A stretch of DNA of 64,000 nucleotides from Acinetobacter brisouii CIP 110357. GTDB lineage: Bacteria; Pseudomonadota; Gammaproteobacteria; Pseudomonadales; Moraxellaceae. Positions 7,325 through 18,060 of the stretch are shown piece by piece. The DNA lies in NCBI RefSeq assembly GCF_000488275.1, contig NZ_KI530763.1, positions 1 through 64,000 of the forward strand, read 5' to 3'. The number at the start of each line of letters is the position of its first letter. The stretch's first letter is position 1. The notes under the pieces were generated by a model. It did no database searches. It worked only from the letters and a program-made list of their open reading frames with translations, and was not told where the DNA came from. A program made the translations under genes and the position numbers.

Positions 7325-10069
7325 TTATTCACTGTCCAAGGCTTGTGCGCTTGGATCAATTAATCTCTGCCATAACTTGCAAACGATCTCGCGGGTGTCG
7401 CGCCATTGTGCAGCTTGAACTTGCATGTTTTTGTTTGCAAGTGCTAGACGGTGGCTCTCGGCTCGTTCACTGAGATAAGCTTGAATCAAAGCCTGCGCAT
7501 CTTGGCTGGGTAAGCAATCTAACCGCGCAGCATCTTCAAGGATTCGGACATTGTCAGAGAAATGGGCGAGATCGGGCTTCGTCCCACTCCATGCCAACAC
7601 CATATACTGTGCCATAAATTCAATGTCAACGATACCACCTGCATCCTGTTTTAAATGAAAAATCCCATCTTTTTTTTGCTCTTTGCTTGAGCCTAAATGG
7701 TCTTTCATTTTCTGGCGCATTTTTAAGACTTCGGTCTGAACTTCACCTTCATCGCGTTTTTGCGTCAGAATTTCACAGCGAAGCTGCTCAAATTGCTGTC
7801 TTAAACCCAAATCCCCCGCTATTGAACGGGCGCGAACCAGTGCCTGATGTTCCCAAAGCCATGCACTTTTCATTTGATATTGCTCATACGCTTTCAGGCT
7901 GGTCACCAATACCCCAGCTTCACCCGAAGGACGCAAGCGCGTATCGATTTCATAGGCACGACCATCAAGGGTTTGCGTGGTCATCAGCGACATAAATTTC
8001 TGCGCGACGCGCAAAGCAAACTCAAAACCGCTAATCGATTTACGCCCATCGGTATCAGCCTGTTCATCCAGATAATGAATAAATACCAAATCTAAATCTG
8101 AGCCATATCCAAGTTCAATGCCGCCAAGTTTGCCATACCCAATCACAATAAAGCCTTTTTGATCGATTGAGCAGCGCTGTCCATCTTGCGTGACAGGATA
8201 GCCATGCTTTTGTGCCACAATTTCATATGCCAGATGCAAAGTTGCTTCCACACAAACTTCGGCAATATCGGTCAGGGCATCGGAGACTTTCATGAGTGGA
8301 CTTTCGGCAAGTACATCACTGGCTGCAACGGCCAATACATGGCTTTTCTTAAACAAACGTAACACACGCATCAGGTCTTCCACCTGATCCAACTCGATAC
8401 GCAACAACTGATAACGCATGGATGCTTCCAAATCGGCACGGCGTGGCAGTTCAAAATCCATCGACAAAAACTCATCGAGGAGTACTGGATAATGCGTCAG
8501 TTCCTCACAAATCCACGGGCTGACTTCTGCCATTTTGACCAAACGCTGCAACGCCCCTTTGTTTTCAATCAGCATCACCAAATACACAGTACGGCGCATC
8601 ACCGATTCAATCAGCGGCATCAGGCGCAGCAACGCGACTTGTGGCTGCTCAGCTTGTAAAATTGCAGCAATCAGCGGTGGCCAAAACGCTTTTAAACGTT
8701 CAACCGCTTTGGCAGGCAATTTTTTAATGGCATGCCCGTGCCAGAACTCATGAATCAGGTTTTGTGCATCATCATCCAGAACAGCAAATAACCGTTGCTC
8801 CAGTTCCGTACTATCAGCATCATGCTGGTCAAATTCATTTTCGCGAATTAGGTTTTTAAACTGCAAACTGACCTTGTCACGTTTTGGGTTCAGTACATCT
8901 AGAAACTCATCCCATGTCGCATAGCCCAAAGTTTCGACCATACGCTGACGCAGTGCAGGCTCAACAGGCAGAGCTTGGGTTTGTTGATCATTGAGTGCCT
9001 GAATCGCATGTTCCACACGGCGCAAAAACAAATACGCATCTTCAAGGTCACTGACAACGTGCGGCTCAAGCAAACCCACTGCACCAATATGCTCAAGGCT
9101 AGTCAAACAGGTACGGTCTTGCAGTTCCAGTTTCGAGCCACCGTGAATCAACTGAAATACCTGTACGATAAATTCAATTTCACGAATCCCGCCCGCACCC
9201 AGCTTGATGTCATCATGAATATTGCGGCGTGCCACCTCACGTTCAATCATCTGTTTCATTTCACGCATGGCTTCAAAGGCGCTGTAGTCGACATAACGAC
9301 GGAACACAAAAGGACGGGTCATTTCCATCAGACTATCGCCTTTTTCTCCCGTAATCACTCGCGCCTTAATCCACGCATAGCGTTCCCACTCCCGCCCGTG
9401 CTGAATCAGGTATTTTTCTAAGGCGACATGGCTAATCGCGAGCGCCGAACCATCTCCCCACGGACGCAGGCGCATATCTACCCGAAACACAAAACCTTCT
9501 GCGGTCATATGATCCAGCAGATAAATCAGTTTTTGCCCCCATAGAATGCAGAACTGCTGTACTTCTATACATTTTCGCCCGTTGGTTTCACCTTGCTCAT
9601 CGAAGGCAAAAATCAGGTCAATATCACTGGATAAATTCAGTTCTTGCGCACCGAGTTTCCCCATGCCGATCACGATCAGATCTTGCACCTGACCGTCATA
9701 ACCCATCGGTTCGCCATATTTGGCCAACAAGGCAGGCAGAGCAAAGGCTTTGGCAGCACAAATACAGGCATCAGCAAAATCGGAAAGTTCACGAGTGAGT
9801 TGTGGTACGGTGGTCTGTTGGTTAGCGTCCTGCCAAATCCAGCGAAACATCAGGCGGGCACGTAAAATTCTTAACTGGCGCATCCACTGAATTTCATCCT
9901 CGATACCTGCAAGCGTTTGCTCAACATAAGCAAAAATTTCTGCACTAGATAATGTCTGATGAAAAGGATGATCTTGGTCATCTTGCTGTAATTGCTCAGC
10001 ATACTGTGCCAAGACTTGTTCTGCGTACTGACTGGCGTGAAGTGTTTTTTGTAATTGATCGTGGTTCAT
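7325..10069 (-). CDS. glnE: Glutamine synthetase adenylyltransferase/deadenylase GlnE
   Basis: GlnE attaches AMP to, or removes it from, glutamine synthetase in response to nitrogen status relayed by the PII protein. The 914-residue protein carries two nucleotidyltransferase domains: the N-terminal one with LNLSSDIDLIFAF near residues 140-152, and the C-terminal one with LGYGSDLDLVFIHY near residues 650-665. Each is followed by an R-L-R-P segment (DMRLRPWGDGS and DTRLRPSGEAG) and a helical GIREIEF/GIVDIEF region. Length is close to the usual 940. It lies 26 bases upstream of ilvE, so the two are probably co-transcribed. Confidence 0.97.
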   Translation of the reverse strand: MNHDQLQKTLHASQYAEQVLAQYAEQLQQDDQDHPFHQTLSSAEIFAYVEQTLAGIEDEIQWMRQLRILRARLMFRWIWQDANQQTTVPQLTRELSDFADACICAAKAFALPALLAKYGEPMGYDGQVQDLIVIGMGKLGAQELNLSSDIDLIFAFDEQGETNGRKCIEVQQFCILWGQKLIYLLDHMTAEGFVFRVDMRLRPWGDGSALAISHVALEKYLIQHGREWERYAWIKARVITGEKGDSLMEMTRPFVFRRYVDYSAFEAMREMKQMIEREVARRNIHDDIKLGAGGIREIEFIVQVFQLIHGGSKLELQDRTCLTSLEHIGAVGLLEPHVVSDLEDAYLFLRRVEHAIQALNDQQTQALPVEPALRQRMVETLGYATWDEFLDVLNPKRDKVSLQFKNLIRENEFDQHDADSTELEQRLFAVLDDDAQNLIHEFWHGHAIKKLPAKAVERLKAFWPPLIAAILQAEQPQVALLRLMPLIESVMRRTVYLVMLIENKGALQRLVKMAEVSPWICEELTHYPVLLDEFLSMDFELPRRADLEASMRYQLLRIELDQVEDLMRVLRLFKKSHVLAVAASDVLAESPLMKVSDALTDIAEVCVEATLHLAYEIVAQKHGYPVTQDGQRCSIDQKGFIVIGYGKLGGIELGYGSDLDLVFIHYLDEQADTDGRKSISGFEFALRVAQKFMSLMTTQTLDGRAYEIDTRLRPSGEAGVLVTSLKAYEQYQMKSAWLWEHQALVRARSIAGDLGLRQQFEQLRCEILTQKRDEGEVQTEVLKMRQKMKDHLGSSKEQKKDGIFHLKQDAGGIVDIEFMAQYMVLAWSGTKPDLAHFSDNVRILEDAARLDCLPSQDAQALIQAYLSERAESHRLALANKNMQVQAAQWRDTREIVCKLWQRLIDPSAQALDSE

Positions 10070-10144
10070 GATCAGCGTATTTCCCCTATAGCTAAGCGTA
10101 GTTATAGCAGGAGAAATAAAATTTTGGAAAATAAAAGTGAGCTT

Positions 10145-11416
10145 TTAGTGCGCAGCTAACTGATCCTGATGTAATGCCAATGCACTATGTTCATCTTGGG
10201 CTTTCGGCAAAATCACAGTAAAAGTTGTGCCCTGACCCTCTTTGGAAGTTACCCGAATTTCGCCATGGTTTAAGTCAACAAAGCGTTTACACAACACCAG
10301 ACCTAAGCCCGTCCCACGCTCACCTGCTGTACCTTTTAGCGAGGTTTTAATGCGCGGCTCAAATACATGCTGTACTTGCTGCTCAGTCATGCCCAAACCT
10401 GTATCGGTTACAGACAGCTGAACCTGATCGCCATAGGCACAAGCGTTAATCGTGACTTGGCCCGTGCCATCAACAGGTGTAAATTTCAAAGCATTTGAAG
10501 TTAAATTCTGTAGCACCGAGGTCAACATGTTAATGTCAGCAAACACCCGAATATCATCAGGAACCTGATCCACCAAGCGAATTGTCTTTTTCAAAGCAAG
10601 GCTGCTCAGCACATCCATGACAATATGACTGCACTGTTTGAGTTTAAAATTAATTGGATGATAAACAAAATGCCCACCCTCGGCCATCGCCCAGTCGAGG
10701 AGGTTTTCGAGCAGGTTGTAAGTGGATTTGGCCGTGTCATTCAAATAACTGGCAATATTTTGAATACTGGCATGATCCAGAGTATCAAGTTCTTCAGCTA
10801 AAACATCGGAAAAGCCCAGTAAGCCATGAAATGGCGCACGCAAATCATGGGCAATAATTTGAAAAAACTTAGTACGGCTATAATTCAGTGCTGAAAGCTG
10901 CTCATAGGCTTCTTTAAGTTCGGTGTGTTCAAATTTCAGCTCGATATAACCCAGCATAGCTTCCAATAACACTTCAATCTGCTCAATATCCTCAGAATGA
11001 AATTCATCTGCTGCCTGATCAAAAAACACCAGTTGACCAATACTGTTTTTATTCACCACCAGATTTAATGCAAGTAACCGCTGATGGTCAAGAAAATGAT
11101 GTTTCAAGTGTTCTGAAAATTTTGAATAGTTTGGATGCTTTGGGGAAATTACAACAGCATCTTTGGTATAGCAGGCTTGCAGTTGAGCTGCCAATTCAGG
11201 ATTTTCCGGGTAAGCTTGAAAGCCCTGTTTCGTGACAAACCAAGTATAAGGTTCATGATGAAATGACCAAGCGGCAAATTCTACATTGAGTAAACGGCGC
11301 GCCATTTTCAAAAAAATGTCGATCTGATTGCGCGGGCTAGTAACCCCCAACAATAAGGACAGCTTGCAATCACTCATTTGATCGGCTTGGTTGAGTTCTA
11401 ACAATTTTGGCTGCAT
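10145..11416 (-). CDS. Sensor histidine kinase with GAF-like N-terminal domain
   Basis: This is a cytosolic-type two-component kinase of 423 residues with no transmembrane segment. The N-terminal 190 residues look like a GAF-type sensory domain (ending QLVFFDQAADEFHSEDIEQIEVL). Next comes a dimerisation domain with the phospho-acceptor His in FFQIIAHDLRAPFHGLLG. The ATPase domain has LTSNALKFTP (N box), VTDTGLGM (G1) and GERGTGLGLVLCK (G2). The chosen ATG at 11416 follows a GAGG-rich ribosome-binding site; ATG 11440 and TTG 11494 are alternatives with poorer sites. No response regulator or receiver domain is adjacent, so its partner is unknown. Confidence 0.85.
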   Translation of the reverse strand: MQPKLLELNQADQMSDCKLSLLLGVTSPRNQIDIFLKMARRLLNVEFAAWSFHHEPYTWFVTKQGFQAYPENPELAAQLQACYTKDAVVISPKHPNYSKFSEHLKHHFLDHQRLLALNLVVNKNSIGQLVFFDQAADEFHSEDIEQIEVLLEAMLGYIELKFEHTELKEAYEQLSALNYSRTKFFQIIAHDLRAPFHGLLGFSDVLAEELDTLDHASIQNIASYLNDTAKSTYNLLENLLDWAMAEGGHFVYHPINFKLKQCSHIVMDVLSSLALKKTIRLVDQVPDDIRVFADINMLTSVLQNLTSNALKFTPVDGTGQVTINACAYGDQVQLSVTDTGLGMTEQQVQHVFEPRIKTSLKGTAGERGTGLGLVLCKRFVDLNHGEIRVTSKEGQGTTFTVILPKAQDEHSALALHQDQLAAH

Positions 11417-12130
11417 GCCTCGCCTCACATCTCCATCCATACTGGCATTGTTTTCAAATATTACCCTAATGAAAACCCCATTCCCAATTAACAAAATAAC
11501 ACACTAAAGTCATTTTTCTAAAACAAACATCAAATCATTCTATTTTTTTTGTAACCAATACCTTCCGATCATAGCTATATAAATCATAAGGTTTTTTACT
11601 TTTTTTCAAGATAATCTACACTTAATTTTTTTGCCAACCAGATCACACATTTTAGAGTTTGAAAAGAAAGTCAATTGCAAATTATTGTGATGAAAATTTT
11701 AAATACATTTCACTCAAAAATTCCATAAAATCCGTATGTATAAAAAAACGTAAACGTCGATTTTGGTCAACGATAAGCCTGTCAGATTAAGAAAACATGA
11801 CATAAAATTGAATCAACACTTTTCTGCTAATCCATGTAAATTCTCAATAAATATATCGGCTACCAAAGTCACTCCCCCTGATGATCAGACAGGTTCTCTT
11901 TAGCATAAAAAACTGAGCAAGGAACGCATTTAGCTGTTCTTTAACGATTAGTAGATCCAAGTTTAGAAACCGCAAAGCTTAACGTGCTTCACTCTAATAT
12001 TTTTAGGCATCAAAAATCCGCTCTAGGTATTTTTTTGATGAGCAAAACATGAATTTAGAAGCACAAAGCTAATTGACGATTAAAGATTTTTTTTATTGAG
12101 AATAATATAAATTCATATTTTTTATAAACA
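11417..12130. other. Long AT-rich non-coding region between the histidine kinase and tRNA-Leu
   Basis: I see no convincing protein-coding gene over about 700 bases. The part next to the kinase must hold its promoter (minus strand). Visible structures are a perfect 9-base inverted repeat, CATCAAAAA at 12008-12016 with TTTTTGATG at 12032-12040, and a sequence GTTCTTTAAC near 11935-11944 that resembles the rRNA antitermination boxA element. No direct repeat of the tRNA 3' end was found, so there is no evidence of an integrated element. Confidence 0.5.
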
Positions 12131-12161
12131 AAAAAACCGAAGCGTTTGGCTTCGGTTTTTT
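12131..12161 (-). terminator. Intrinsic terminator downstream of tRNA-Leu
   Basis: CCGAAGC (12137-12143) pairs with GCTTCGG (12149-12155) across a five-base loop. A-rich sequence on the left becomes a T-run on the minus strand, and a T-run also follows on the plus strand, so it can act in both directions. It is 26 bases past the 3' end of the minus-strand tRNA. Confidence 0.88.
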
Positions 12162-12181
12162 AAATCTTGGTACCAGATTTA

Positions 12182-12269
12182 TGGTCCCGAGGGTCGGACT
12201 CGAACCGACACGTTCTCTCGAACAGTGGATTTTGAGTCCACCGCGTCTACCAATTTCACCACCTCGGGA
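12182..12269 (-). tRNA. tRNA-Leu (anticodon CAA)
   Basis: The minus strand folds as a class II tRNA of 88 bases with the CCA end encoded. The acceptor stem is TCCCGAG with CTCGGGA. The D-loop region is GAAATTGGTAGACGC. The anticodon arm GTGGA-CTCAAAA-TCCAC gives anticodon CAA, and a long variable arm follows (TGTTCGAGAGAACG region). The T-arm has GGTTCGAGTCC. CAA reads UUG leucine codons. The first base is U paired with A72, while E. coli leucine tRNAs have G1-C72. A terminator follows. Confidence 0.96.
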
Positions 12270-12391
12270 TTAAGTATGGCTGGTTTGTGCTGTGTATATT
12301 ATCCTATTTTTAAAATGTGTCAACGCCATTTCTACACCATTGCTCACTTTTAAAACAAACAATTGATGCTTTGGTGTTTTTTTCATCAGAA

Positions 12392-12420
12392 TCGACCATA
12401 AAACGAAAAAAGCTTATACT
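12392..12420 (+). promoter_or_regulatory. Candidate sigma-70 promoter of queA
   Basis: TCGACC (12392-12397, four of six matches to TTGACA) and TATACT (12415-12420, five of six matches to TATAAT) are separated by 17 bases. They lie 30 bases before the queA ATG, between the divergent tRNA and queA. This is a pattern match only. Confidence 0.5.
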
Positions 12421-12449
12421 AGCTGCAATCTTTTTCCCAGATTTTGGCT

Positions 12450-13481
12450 ATGCAACTCTCTGACTTTAACTTTGAACTCCCAGATCATCTGATTGCACGT
12501 TACCCACTTCAGTCACGTACTTCATCACGTTTATTGCATTTACATGCCGATGGAAAATATCAAGATCACTGCTTTACCGATATTTTAGAACTGTTCAATC
12601 CTGGCGATTTAATGATTCTAAATGACACCAAAGTCATGAAAGCCCGCCTGAAAGGCAAACGCGCTACTGGCGGAGCGGTTGAGGTGTTGGTTGAGCGCAT
12701 GCAAGATCAATTTATTGCGCACTGCCACATTAAAGCCAGCAACTCACCCAAAGCTGGTGCGGAGCTGTTTATCGGTGCAGATGAAGTCAAAGTGACGGTT
12801 CAAGGACGTCATGAAAACTTATTTATTGTGGAATTTTCTCAGCCGATCCTCGCGGTACTAGATCGTTATGGTCAGTTACCAATTCCGCCGTACTTTAACC
12901 GTGAAGCCGAGGCAATTGATACTGAGCGTTATCAAACCGTGTTTCATGACCCCAATAAACTCGCCAGTGTTGCTGCACCCACTGCAAGCCTGCACTTTGA
13001 TCAACAACTTTTGGTTGAGCTAGAACAAAAAGGGATACAAAAAAGTTTCGTAACCCTACATGTTGGTGCAGGTACATTCCTGCCTGTACGTACTGACAAT
13101 ATCGAAAACCATATTATGCACAGTGAATGGTGTGATGTACCTCAGCACACCGTTGATCTGATTCGTGAAACACAAGCTCGTGGCAATAAAGTCATTGCGG
13201 TGGGAACCACTGCAACCCGCGCCCTTGAAAGTGCGGCTCAAGCCCATGGTGGAAAAATTGGCGCGTGGACAGGTGATACACAAATCTTTATTTATCCTGG
13301 GTATGAGTTCTGTGTAGTGGATCGTTTAATTACGAACTTCCACTTACCTGAGTCAACGTTACTGATGTTAGTTTCAGCACTCTCGAATCAAGAGAATATT
13401 TTAAATGCCTACCGACATGCGGTGAAACAGCAATACCGCTTCTTTAGTTATGGCGATGCCATGCTGATTGACCGTGCATAA
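12450..13481 (+). CDS. queA: S-adenosylmethionine:tRNA ribosyltransferase-isomerase QueA
   Basis: QueA transfers and isomerises the ribosyl group of SAM onto preQ1-modified tRNA to form epoxyqueuosine. The 343-residue protein begins [19 protein letters not shown], matching the family start, and contains [57 protein letters not shown] and the terminal [15 protein letters not shown] six bases upstream could add two residues but the ATG fits the family better. tgt, the other queuosine enzyme in this window, is at 16464, separated by three other genes. Confidence 0.97.
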   Translation: MQLSDFNFELPDHLIARYPLQSRTSSRLLHLHADGKYQDHCFTDILELFNPGDLMILNDTKVMKARLKGKRATGGAVEVLVERMQDQFIAHCHIKASNSPKAGAELFIGADEVKVTVQGRHENLFIVEFSQPILAVLDRYGQLPIPPYFNREAEAIDTERYQTVFHDPNKLASVAAPTASLHFDQQLLVELEQKGIQKSFVTLHVGAGTFLPVRTDNIENHIMHSEWCDVPQHTVDLIRETQARGNKVIAVGTTATRALESAAQAHGGKIGAWTGDTQIFIYPGYEFCVVDRLITNFHLPESTLLMLVSALSNQENILNAYRHAVKQQYRFFSYGDAMLIDRA

Positions 13482-13500
13482 CGCTGCTATTAAGCGAGAC

Positions 13501-13530
13501 TAAAAGGCTACTTCTAAGTAGTCTTTTTTA
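13501..13530 (+). terminator. Intrinsic terminator of queA
   Basis: GGCTAC (13506-13511) pairs with GTAGTC (13518-13523, one G-U pair) and is followed by a run of six T. It lies 24 bases past the queA stop. Confidence 0.75.
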
Positions 13531-13590
13531 TAGATTACAAAAACATAAAGAATGGTTAAAATAGCGCTGTTCAATTTGAGTTGTATCACC

Positions 13591-14616
13591 ATGCCAATGG
13601 ATGCCCTCCAGCAAATCCTGCATATTCAGCGCAAGAAAAATCAGCAAGTCATGCGTAATGTGGCGCGCCTGTGGGATATTGGACAGAAAGCTCAAACGCC
13701 TGATGAACTGCTGGATGCATTACATCCTTGGGGTGAAGATCGCGATTTACACTTTTATAATGTTCTGCCCAAGTTTTTAATCATCATCAGTGTTGTCACT
13801 TTAGTCCTTGGTGGCTTGCTACATCAGCATTTTCCATTTTTCTTTACGCTTATGATCAGCGCTGCAATCGGTTTTTGGGCTTATCTCATTCATGAAAGCC
13901 AAAAACCGATTGATGAAGTGATTCAGTTTTTACGTGAACGCATGCTCAGCCTGCGTTACGATTTACACTTTCAAAAACTCCCTGACAACTTTACTGATCC
14001 AAGCAGAACCTTTTCAGTACTGGCACAGCTCAAAGCCCTGTTTCCACTATTTTCCAAAGGAACAGAAGTTAATCGACTGGATTACTTTGCCTCAACTACA
14101 TGGCGACATGAAGGGCAAGACTACCCTGTGATTATTTTTCAATATGATTATATCGTTGAGGTTGCGACCACGAATCAACGCGGCGAACGTAATGTGATTC
14201 GAAAAATCAACAAACGCCAATGGGGTGCGTTTATATTTGATGCACCTGTGCTGGGGGTAGCGATTAGCAATACGGGCAATGATTTTTTCCCGCCTTATAT
14301 CCAAGAATGGGAAACCAGCGATATTCAGACCAACCGAAAACTGGATATTTATGGCTGCGATGCACATGAGACCGCCAAACATATCACTCCAAGTTTCACA
14401 TTAAAACTGTATGATTTTTTTGAAAAATTTACAGGCGATTTGCTGTTTCACCCACGTGAAAGTATTGTATGTTATTTAGGGGAACAAGACTTGTTTCGAC
14501 TACAGAGCAAACAGGTCGAGATTCAAGAGATTTCTCATCTACGCGGGCATCTAAGAACGCTGGGCATGCTGGAATACGATTTATTCAAAGAGCATATGCT
14601 CAAACTATTATCATAA
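13591..14616 (+). CDS. DUF3137 family membrane protein
   Basis: The 341-residue protein is of unknown function and resembles DUF3137 proteins. It has two adjacent membrane segments at about residues 62-102 (LIIISVVTLVLGGL and FFTLMISAAIGFWAYLI), then a cytoplasmic region with repeated aromatic and acidic patches. The ATG at 13591 (MPMDALQQILHIQ) is more plausible than the longer GTG/ATG-type extension from 13552, which would reach toward the queA terminator. It sits 19 bases upstream of a LemA family gene. DUF3137 and LemA genes are often neighbours, so they may work at the membrane together, but no role is proven. Confidence 0.7.
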   Translation: MPMDALQQILHIQRKKNQQVMRNVARLWDIGQKAQTPDELLDALHPWGEDRDLHFYNVLPKFLIIISVVTLVLGGLLHQHFPFFFTLMISAAIGFWAYLIHESQKPIDEVIQFLRERMLSLRYDLHFQKLPDNFTDPSRTFSVLAQLKALFPLFSKGTEVNRLDYFASTTWRHEGQDYPVIIFQYDYIVEVATTNQRGERNVIRKINKRQWGAFIFDAPVLGVAISNTGNDFFPPYIQEWETSDIQTNRKLDIYGCDAHETAKHITPSFTLKLYDFFEKFTGDLLFHPRESIVCYLGEQDLFRLQSKQVEIQEISHLRGHLRTLGMLEYDLFKEHMLKLLS

Positions 14617-14635
14617 TTTTTATAGGATTTTATTC

Positions 14636-15205
14636 ATGTTTGGCCTTATTGTCTTTTTTGGTTTTTTTATTCTACTGATCGTTTGGGGAGTCATGATCTG
14701 CAATAATATTGTGCGTTATCTGAATGCAACACAACGTTCATGGGCAGAAGTGGCGAACTTTGAACTACAGAAAGTCAAAACACTCGATCATCTTGAGAAA
14801 ACCCTTACCCAATATACTCATTTTGAAAAAAGCACGCTGGAAAAAGTGACTGAACTACGCCAACAGATCATGAATTTGAATCTGCATCACACTGACACCT
14901 CACATTTACAGCATATTGAACAACTCAACCAAGAGTTGATCCGCAATCTCAACCTTGTGGTTGAAAATTACCCCGAACTGAAAGCTGATAGCCTGTACAG
15001 TCAAATGATGCAGGAGATTCAGGAACAAAATGAAAATGTTAGCGCGGCAATCAGTATTTTTAACCGTAATGTGGAAGCCTTCAACAACCAGATTGAAGTC
15101 TTCCCGAATAATATGATTAATACAATGACTTTGTCTAAAAAACCAATTCGCCCGTTTCGTGATCCAATTATGAATCAGTCATATAGCTACCGTCCCAACT
15201 TTTAA
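14636..15205 (+). CDS. LemA family protein
   Basis: The 189-residue protein has one N-terminal membrane helix (about residues 2-22) followed by a long alpha-helical region. That region holds VRYLNATQRSWAEVANFELQ, then coiled-coil-like heptads to about residue 140, and FNRNVEAFNNQIEVFPNNMI, which resembles the LemA consensus YN-x3-YN-x3-FP. LemA proteins have an extracytoplasmic or cytoplasmic helical bundle and unknown function. A ribosome-binding AGGA lies eight bases before the ATG. It follows the DUF3137 gene and probably forms a two-gene unit with it. Confidence 0.75.
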   Translation: MFGLIVFFGFFILLIVWGVMICNNIVRYLNATQRSWAEVANFELQKVKTLDHLEKTLTQYTHFEKSTLEKVTELRQQIMNLNLHHTDTSHLQHIEQLNQELIRNLNLVVENYPELKADSLYSQMMQEIQEQNENVSAAISIFNRNVEAFNNQIEVFPNNMINTMTLSKKPIRPFRDPIMNQSYSYRPNF

Positions 15206-15232
15206 CATCGGCACGACGAGACGATCTGGTGA

Positions 15233-16162
15233 TCAGAGCGAATAATATCGAACCTGATTTCGACCTTGATCTTTGGCCAGATACAACAATTCATCGGCTG
15301 AACGGATAAAGCTTTCAACGGTGAGGTATTGCTGAGTTTTGCCATGGGTATTGACCCCGATACTGACCGTAATTTTAGGTTTTTGAGGTGCAGTTATCAG
15401 CGGCATTTCAATCCGACTGACCGCTTTTCTAAAATGTTCAGCCAACTGAATTGCTTCTTCCTGTGAGGTTTCTGGCAAAAGTACCACAAATTCCTCACCA
15501 CCAAAGCGTGCTACAAAATCACAGGGTCGGCTAAACATTTGTTTTAATAGCTGAGCGACAGCAACCAAGCAATAATCACCCTGCAAGTGACCATGTTCAT
15601 CATTGTATTTTTTAAAATGATCAATATCAATAAACAGAATCGAAAGTGGGCTCTGGTTGCACTGTGCCCGTTTAAATTCTTGCTCAAGTCGTTCTTTTAA
15701 GGCTTGCCGATTAGAAACTTGTGTTAAAGGATCTTGTAATAAAAGCTCCTGATTGCGCTTATTGAGTTGTTCGAGCTCTAGTTCAAGCCGTTTACGTTCT
15801 GAAATATCAAACATAAACCCAATCAAGGCTGTGGTTTTGTTATTTTCACGAAGTACATGCACGACATCACGAATCCAGACATAACCACCCTTTTGATTAA
15901 GCACCCGATAATCTGCTTCATGATCTGTTCCTTCATTACATAGGGTGATACACATGTTAAGTGTAGACTCCCGATCTTCAGGGTGCATGCGATCAATCCA
16001 GTCCTGTACTGTTTTCCAGGTGTTTGGCGACCAGCCTAAAATGCCTTCAATTTGTGGGCCAATATAGCTAAATTCTTTGGTTTCCCAGTCAATTTTCCAG
16101 GGAATCGCTTTGGTTGTCTCAACCAGTGCTTTATAAAATTGCCATTCTTTTTGTTCATTCAT
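15233..16162 (-). CDS. PAS-GGDEF diguanylate cyclase
   Basis: This 309-residue cytoplasmic protein makes cyclic di-GMP from two GTP. The N-terminal PAS domain (about residues 10-130) has GILGWSPNTWKTVQDW, HPEDRESTL and the PAC-like GFMFDISERKRLE. A short coiled linker leads to a GGDEF domain starting LLLQDPLTQVSNRQALKERL. The active site is RFGGEEFVVLLPE. The inhibitory I-site RxxD (RPCD) lies five residues before GGEEF, so product inhibition is likely. There is no membrane segment and no EAL domain. It is a single gene transcribed away from tgt. Confidence 0.92.
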   Translation of the reverse strand: MNEQKEWQFYKALVETTKAIPWKIDWETKEFSYIGPQIEGILGWSPNTWKTVQDWIDRMHPEDRESTLNMCITLCNEGTDHEADYRVLNQKGGYVWIRDVVHVLRENNKTTALIGFMFDISERKRLELELEQLNKRNQELLLQDPLTQVSNRQALKERLEQEFKRAQCNQSPLSILFIDIDHFKKYNDEHGHLQGDYCLVAVAQLLKQMFSRPCDFVARFGGEEFVVLLPETSQEEAIQLAEHFRKAVSRIEMPLITAPQKPKITVSIGVNTHGKTQQYLTVESFIRSADELLYLAKDQGRNQVRYYSL

Positions 16163-17594
<1,432 letters not shown>

Positions 17595-17676
17595 TTCGCA
17601 ATATTTGCGCTAGAGAGCAAGACAAGGTAAATTGCTCAAATAAGTCAGTAAATTTTATTTTTATTAGGAAACACAA

Positions 17677-18006
17677 ATGAGTCTGTTTATTTCTACAGCA
17701 TATGCCGCAGAAGGCGCTGCACAACAACCAAGCATGATTGCCAATGTCGGTATGATCATCGTATTTGTTGCGATTTTCTACTTCTTGATCTGGCGTCCAC
17801 AATCTAAACGTGCCAAAGAACACCGCACTCTGGTTGAAAGTCTAGGTGTAGGTAGCGAAGTGGTTTTTGCGGGTGGTTTGATGGGACGCATCCTCAAACT
17901 CGAAGGTGATTATGCTGTGGTTGAGCTAAGCCGTGGCAATGAAATCAAGATTCAACGTGCAAGTGTCGTTTCAGTATTACCAGAAGGCACTCTGAATAGT
18001 CTTTAA
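17677..18006 (+). CDS. yajC: Preprotein translocase accessory subunit YajC
   Basis: YajC is a small inner-membrane partner of SecDF in the Sec translocase. The 109-residue protein has one membrane helix at about residues 22-43 (MIIVFVAIFYFLIWRPQSKR, the diagnostic end of the helix), then a cytoplasmic domain with EVVFAGGLMGRILKLEGDYAVVEL. A clear AGGA lies seven bases before the ATG. It lies 82 bases after tgt and 54 before secD, in the standard order. Confidence 0.96.
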   Translation: MSLFISTAYAAEGAAQQPSMIANVGMIIVFVAIFYFLIWRPQSKRAKEHRTLVESLGVGSEVVFAGGLMGRILKLEGDYAVVELSRGNEIKIQRASVVSVLPEGTLNSL

Positions 18007-18016
18007 TTTTCTCCTT

Positions 18017-18041
18017 AAGTCGTGCAATCGCACGGCTTTCT
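18017..18041 (+). other. Hairpin between yajC and secD
   Basis: GTCGTGC (18019-18025) pairs with GCACGGC (18030-18036) around AATC, then TTTCTCATTTT follows. It could be a weak terminator or processing hairpin that sets the ratio of YajC to SecD. The T-tract is interrupted, so termination would be partial. Confidence 0.5.
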
Positions 18042-18060
18042 CATTTTAAGAAGATAGCAA

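Noticed and set aside
8975-9421. 148-codon plus-strand frame inside glnE
   Set aside because: It is antisense to a conserved catalytic region of GlnE, with no ribosome-binding site and no recognisable protein features.
12131-12290. tRNA-Leu as an integration site for a mobile element
   Set aside because: No repeat of the tRNA 3' end, no integrase gene and no phage-like genes are found in the adjoining non-coding region.
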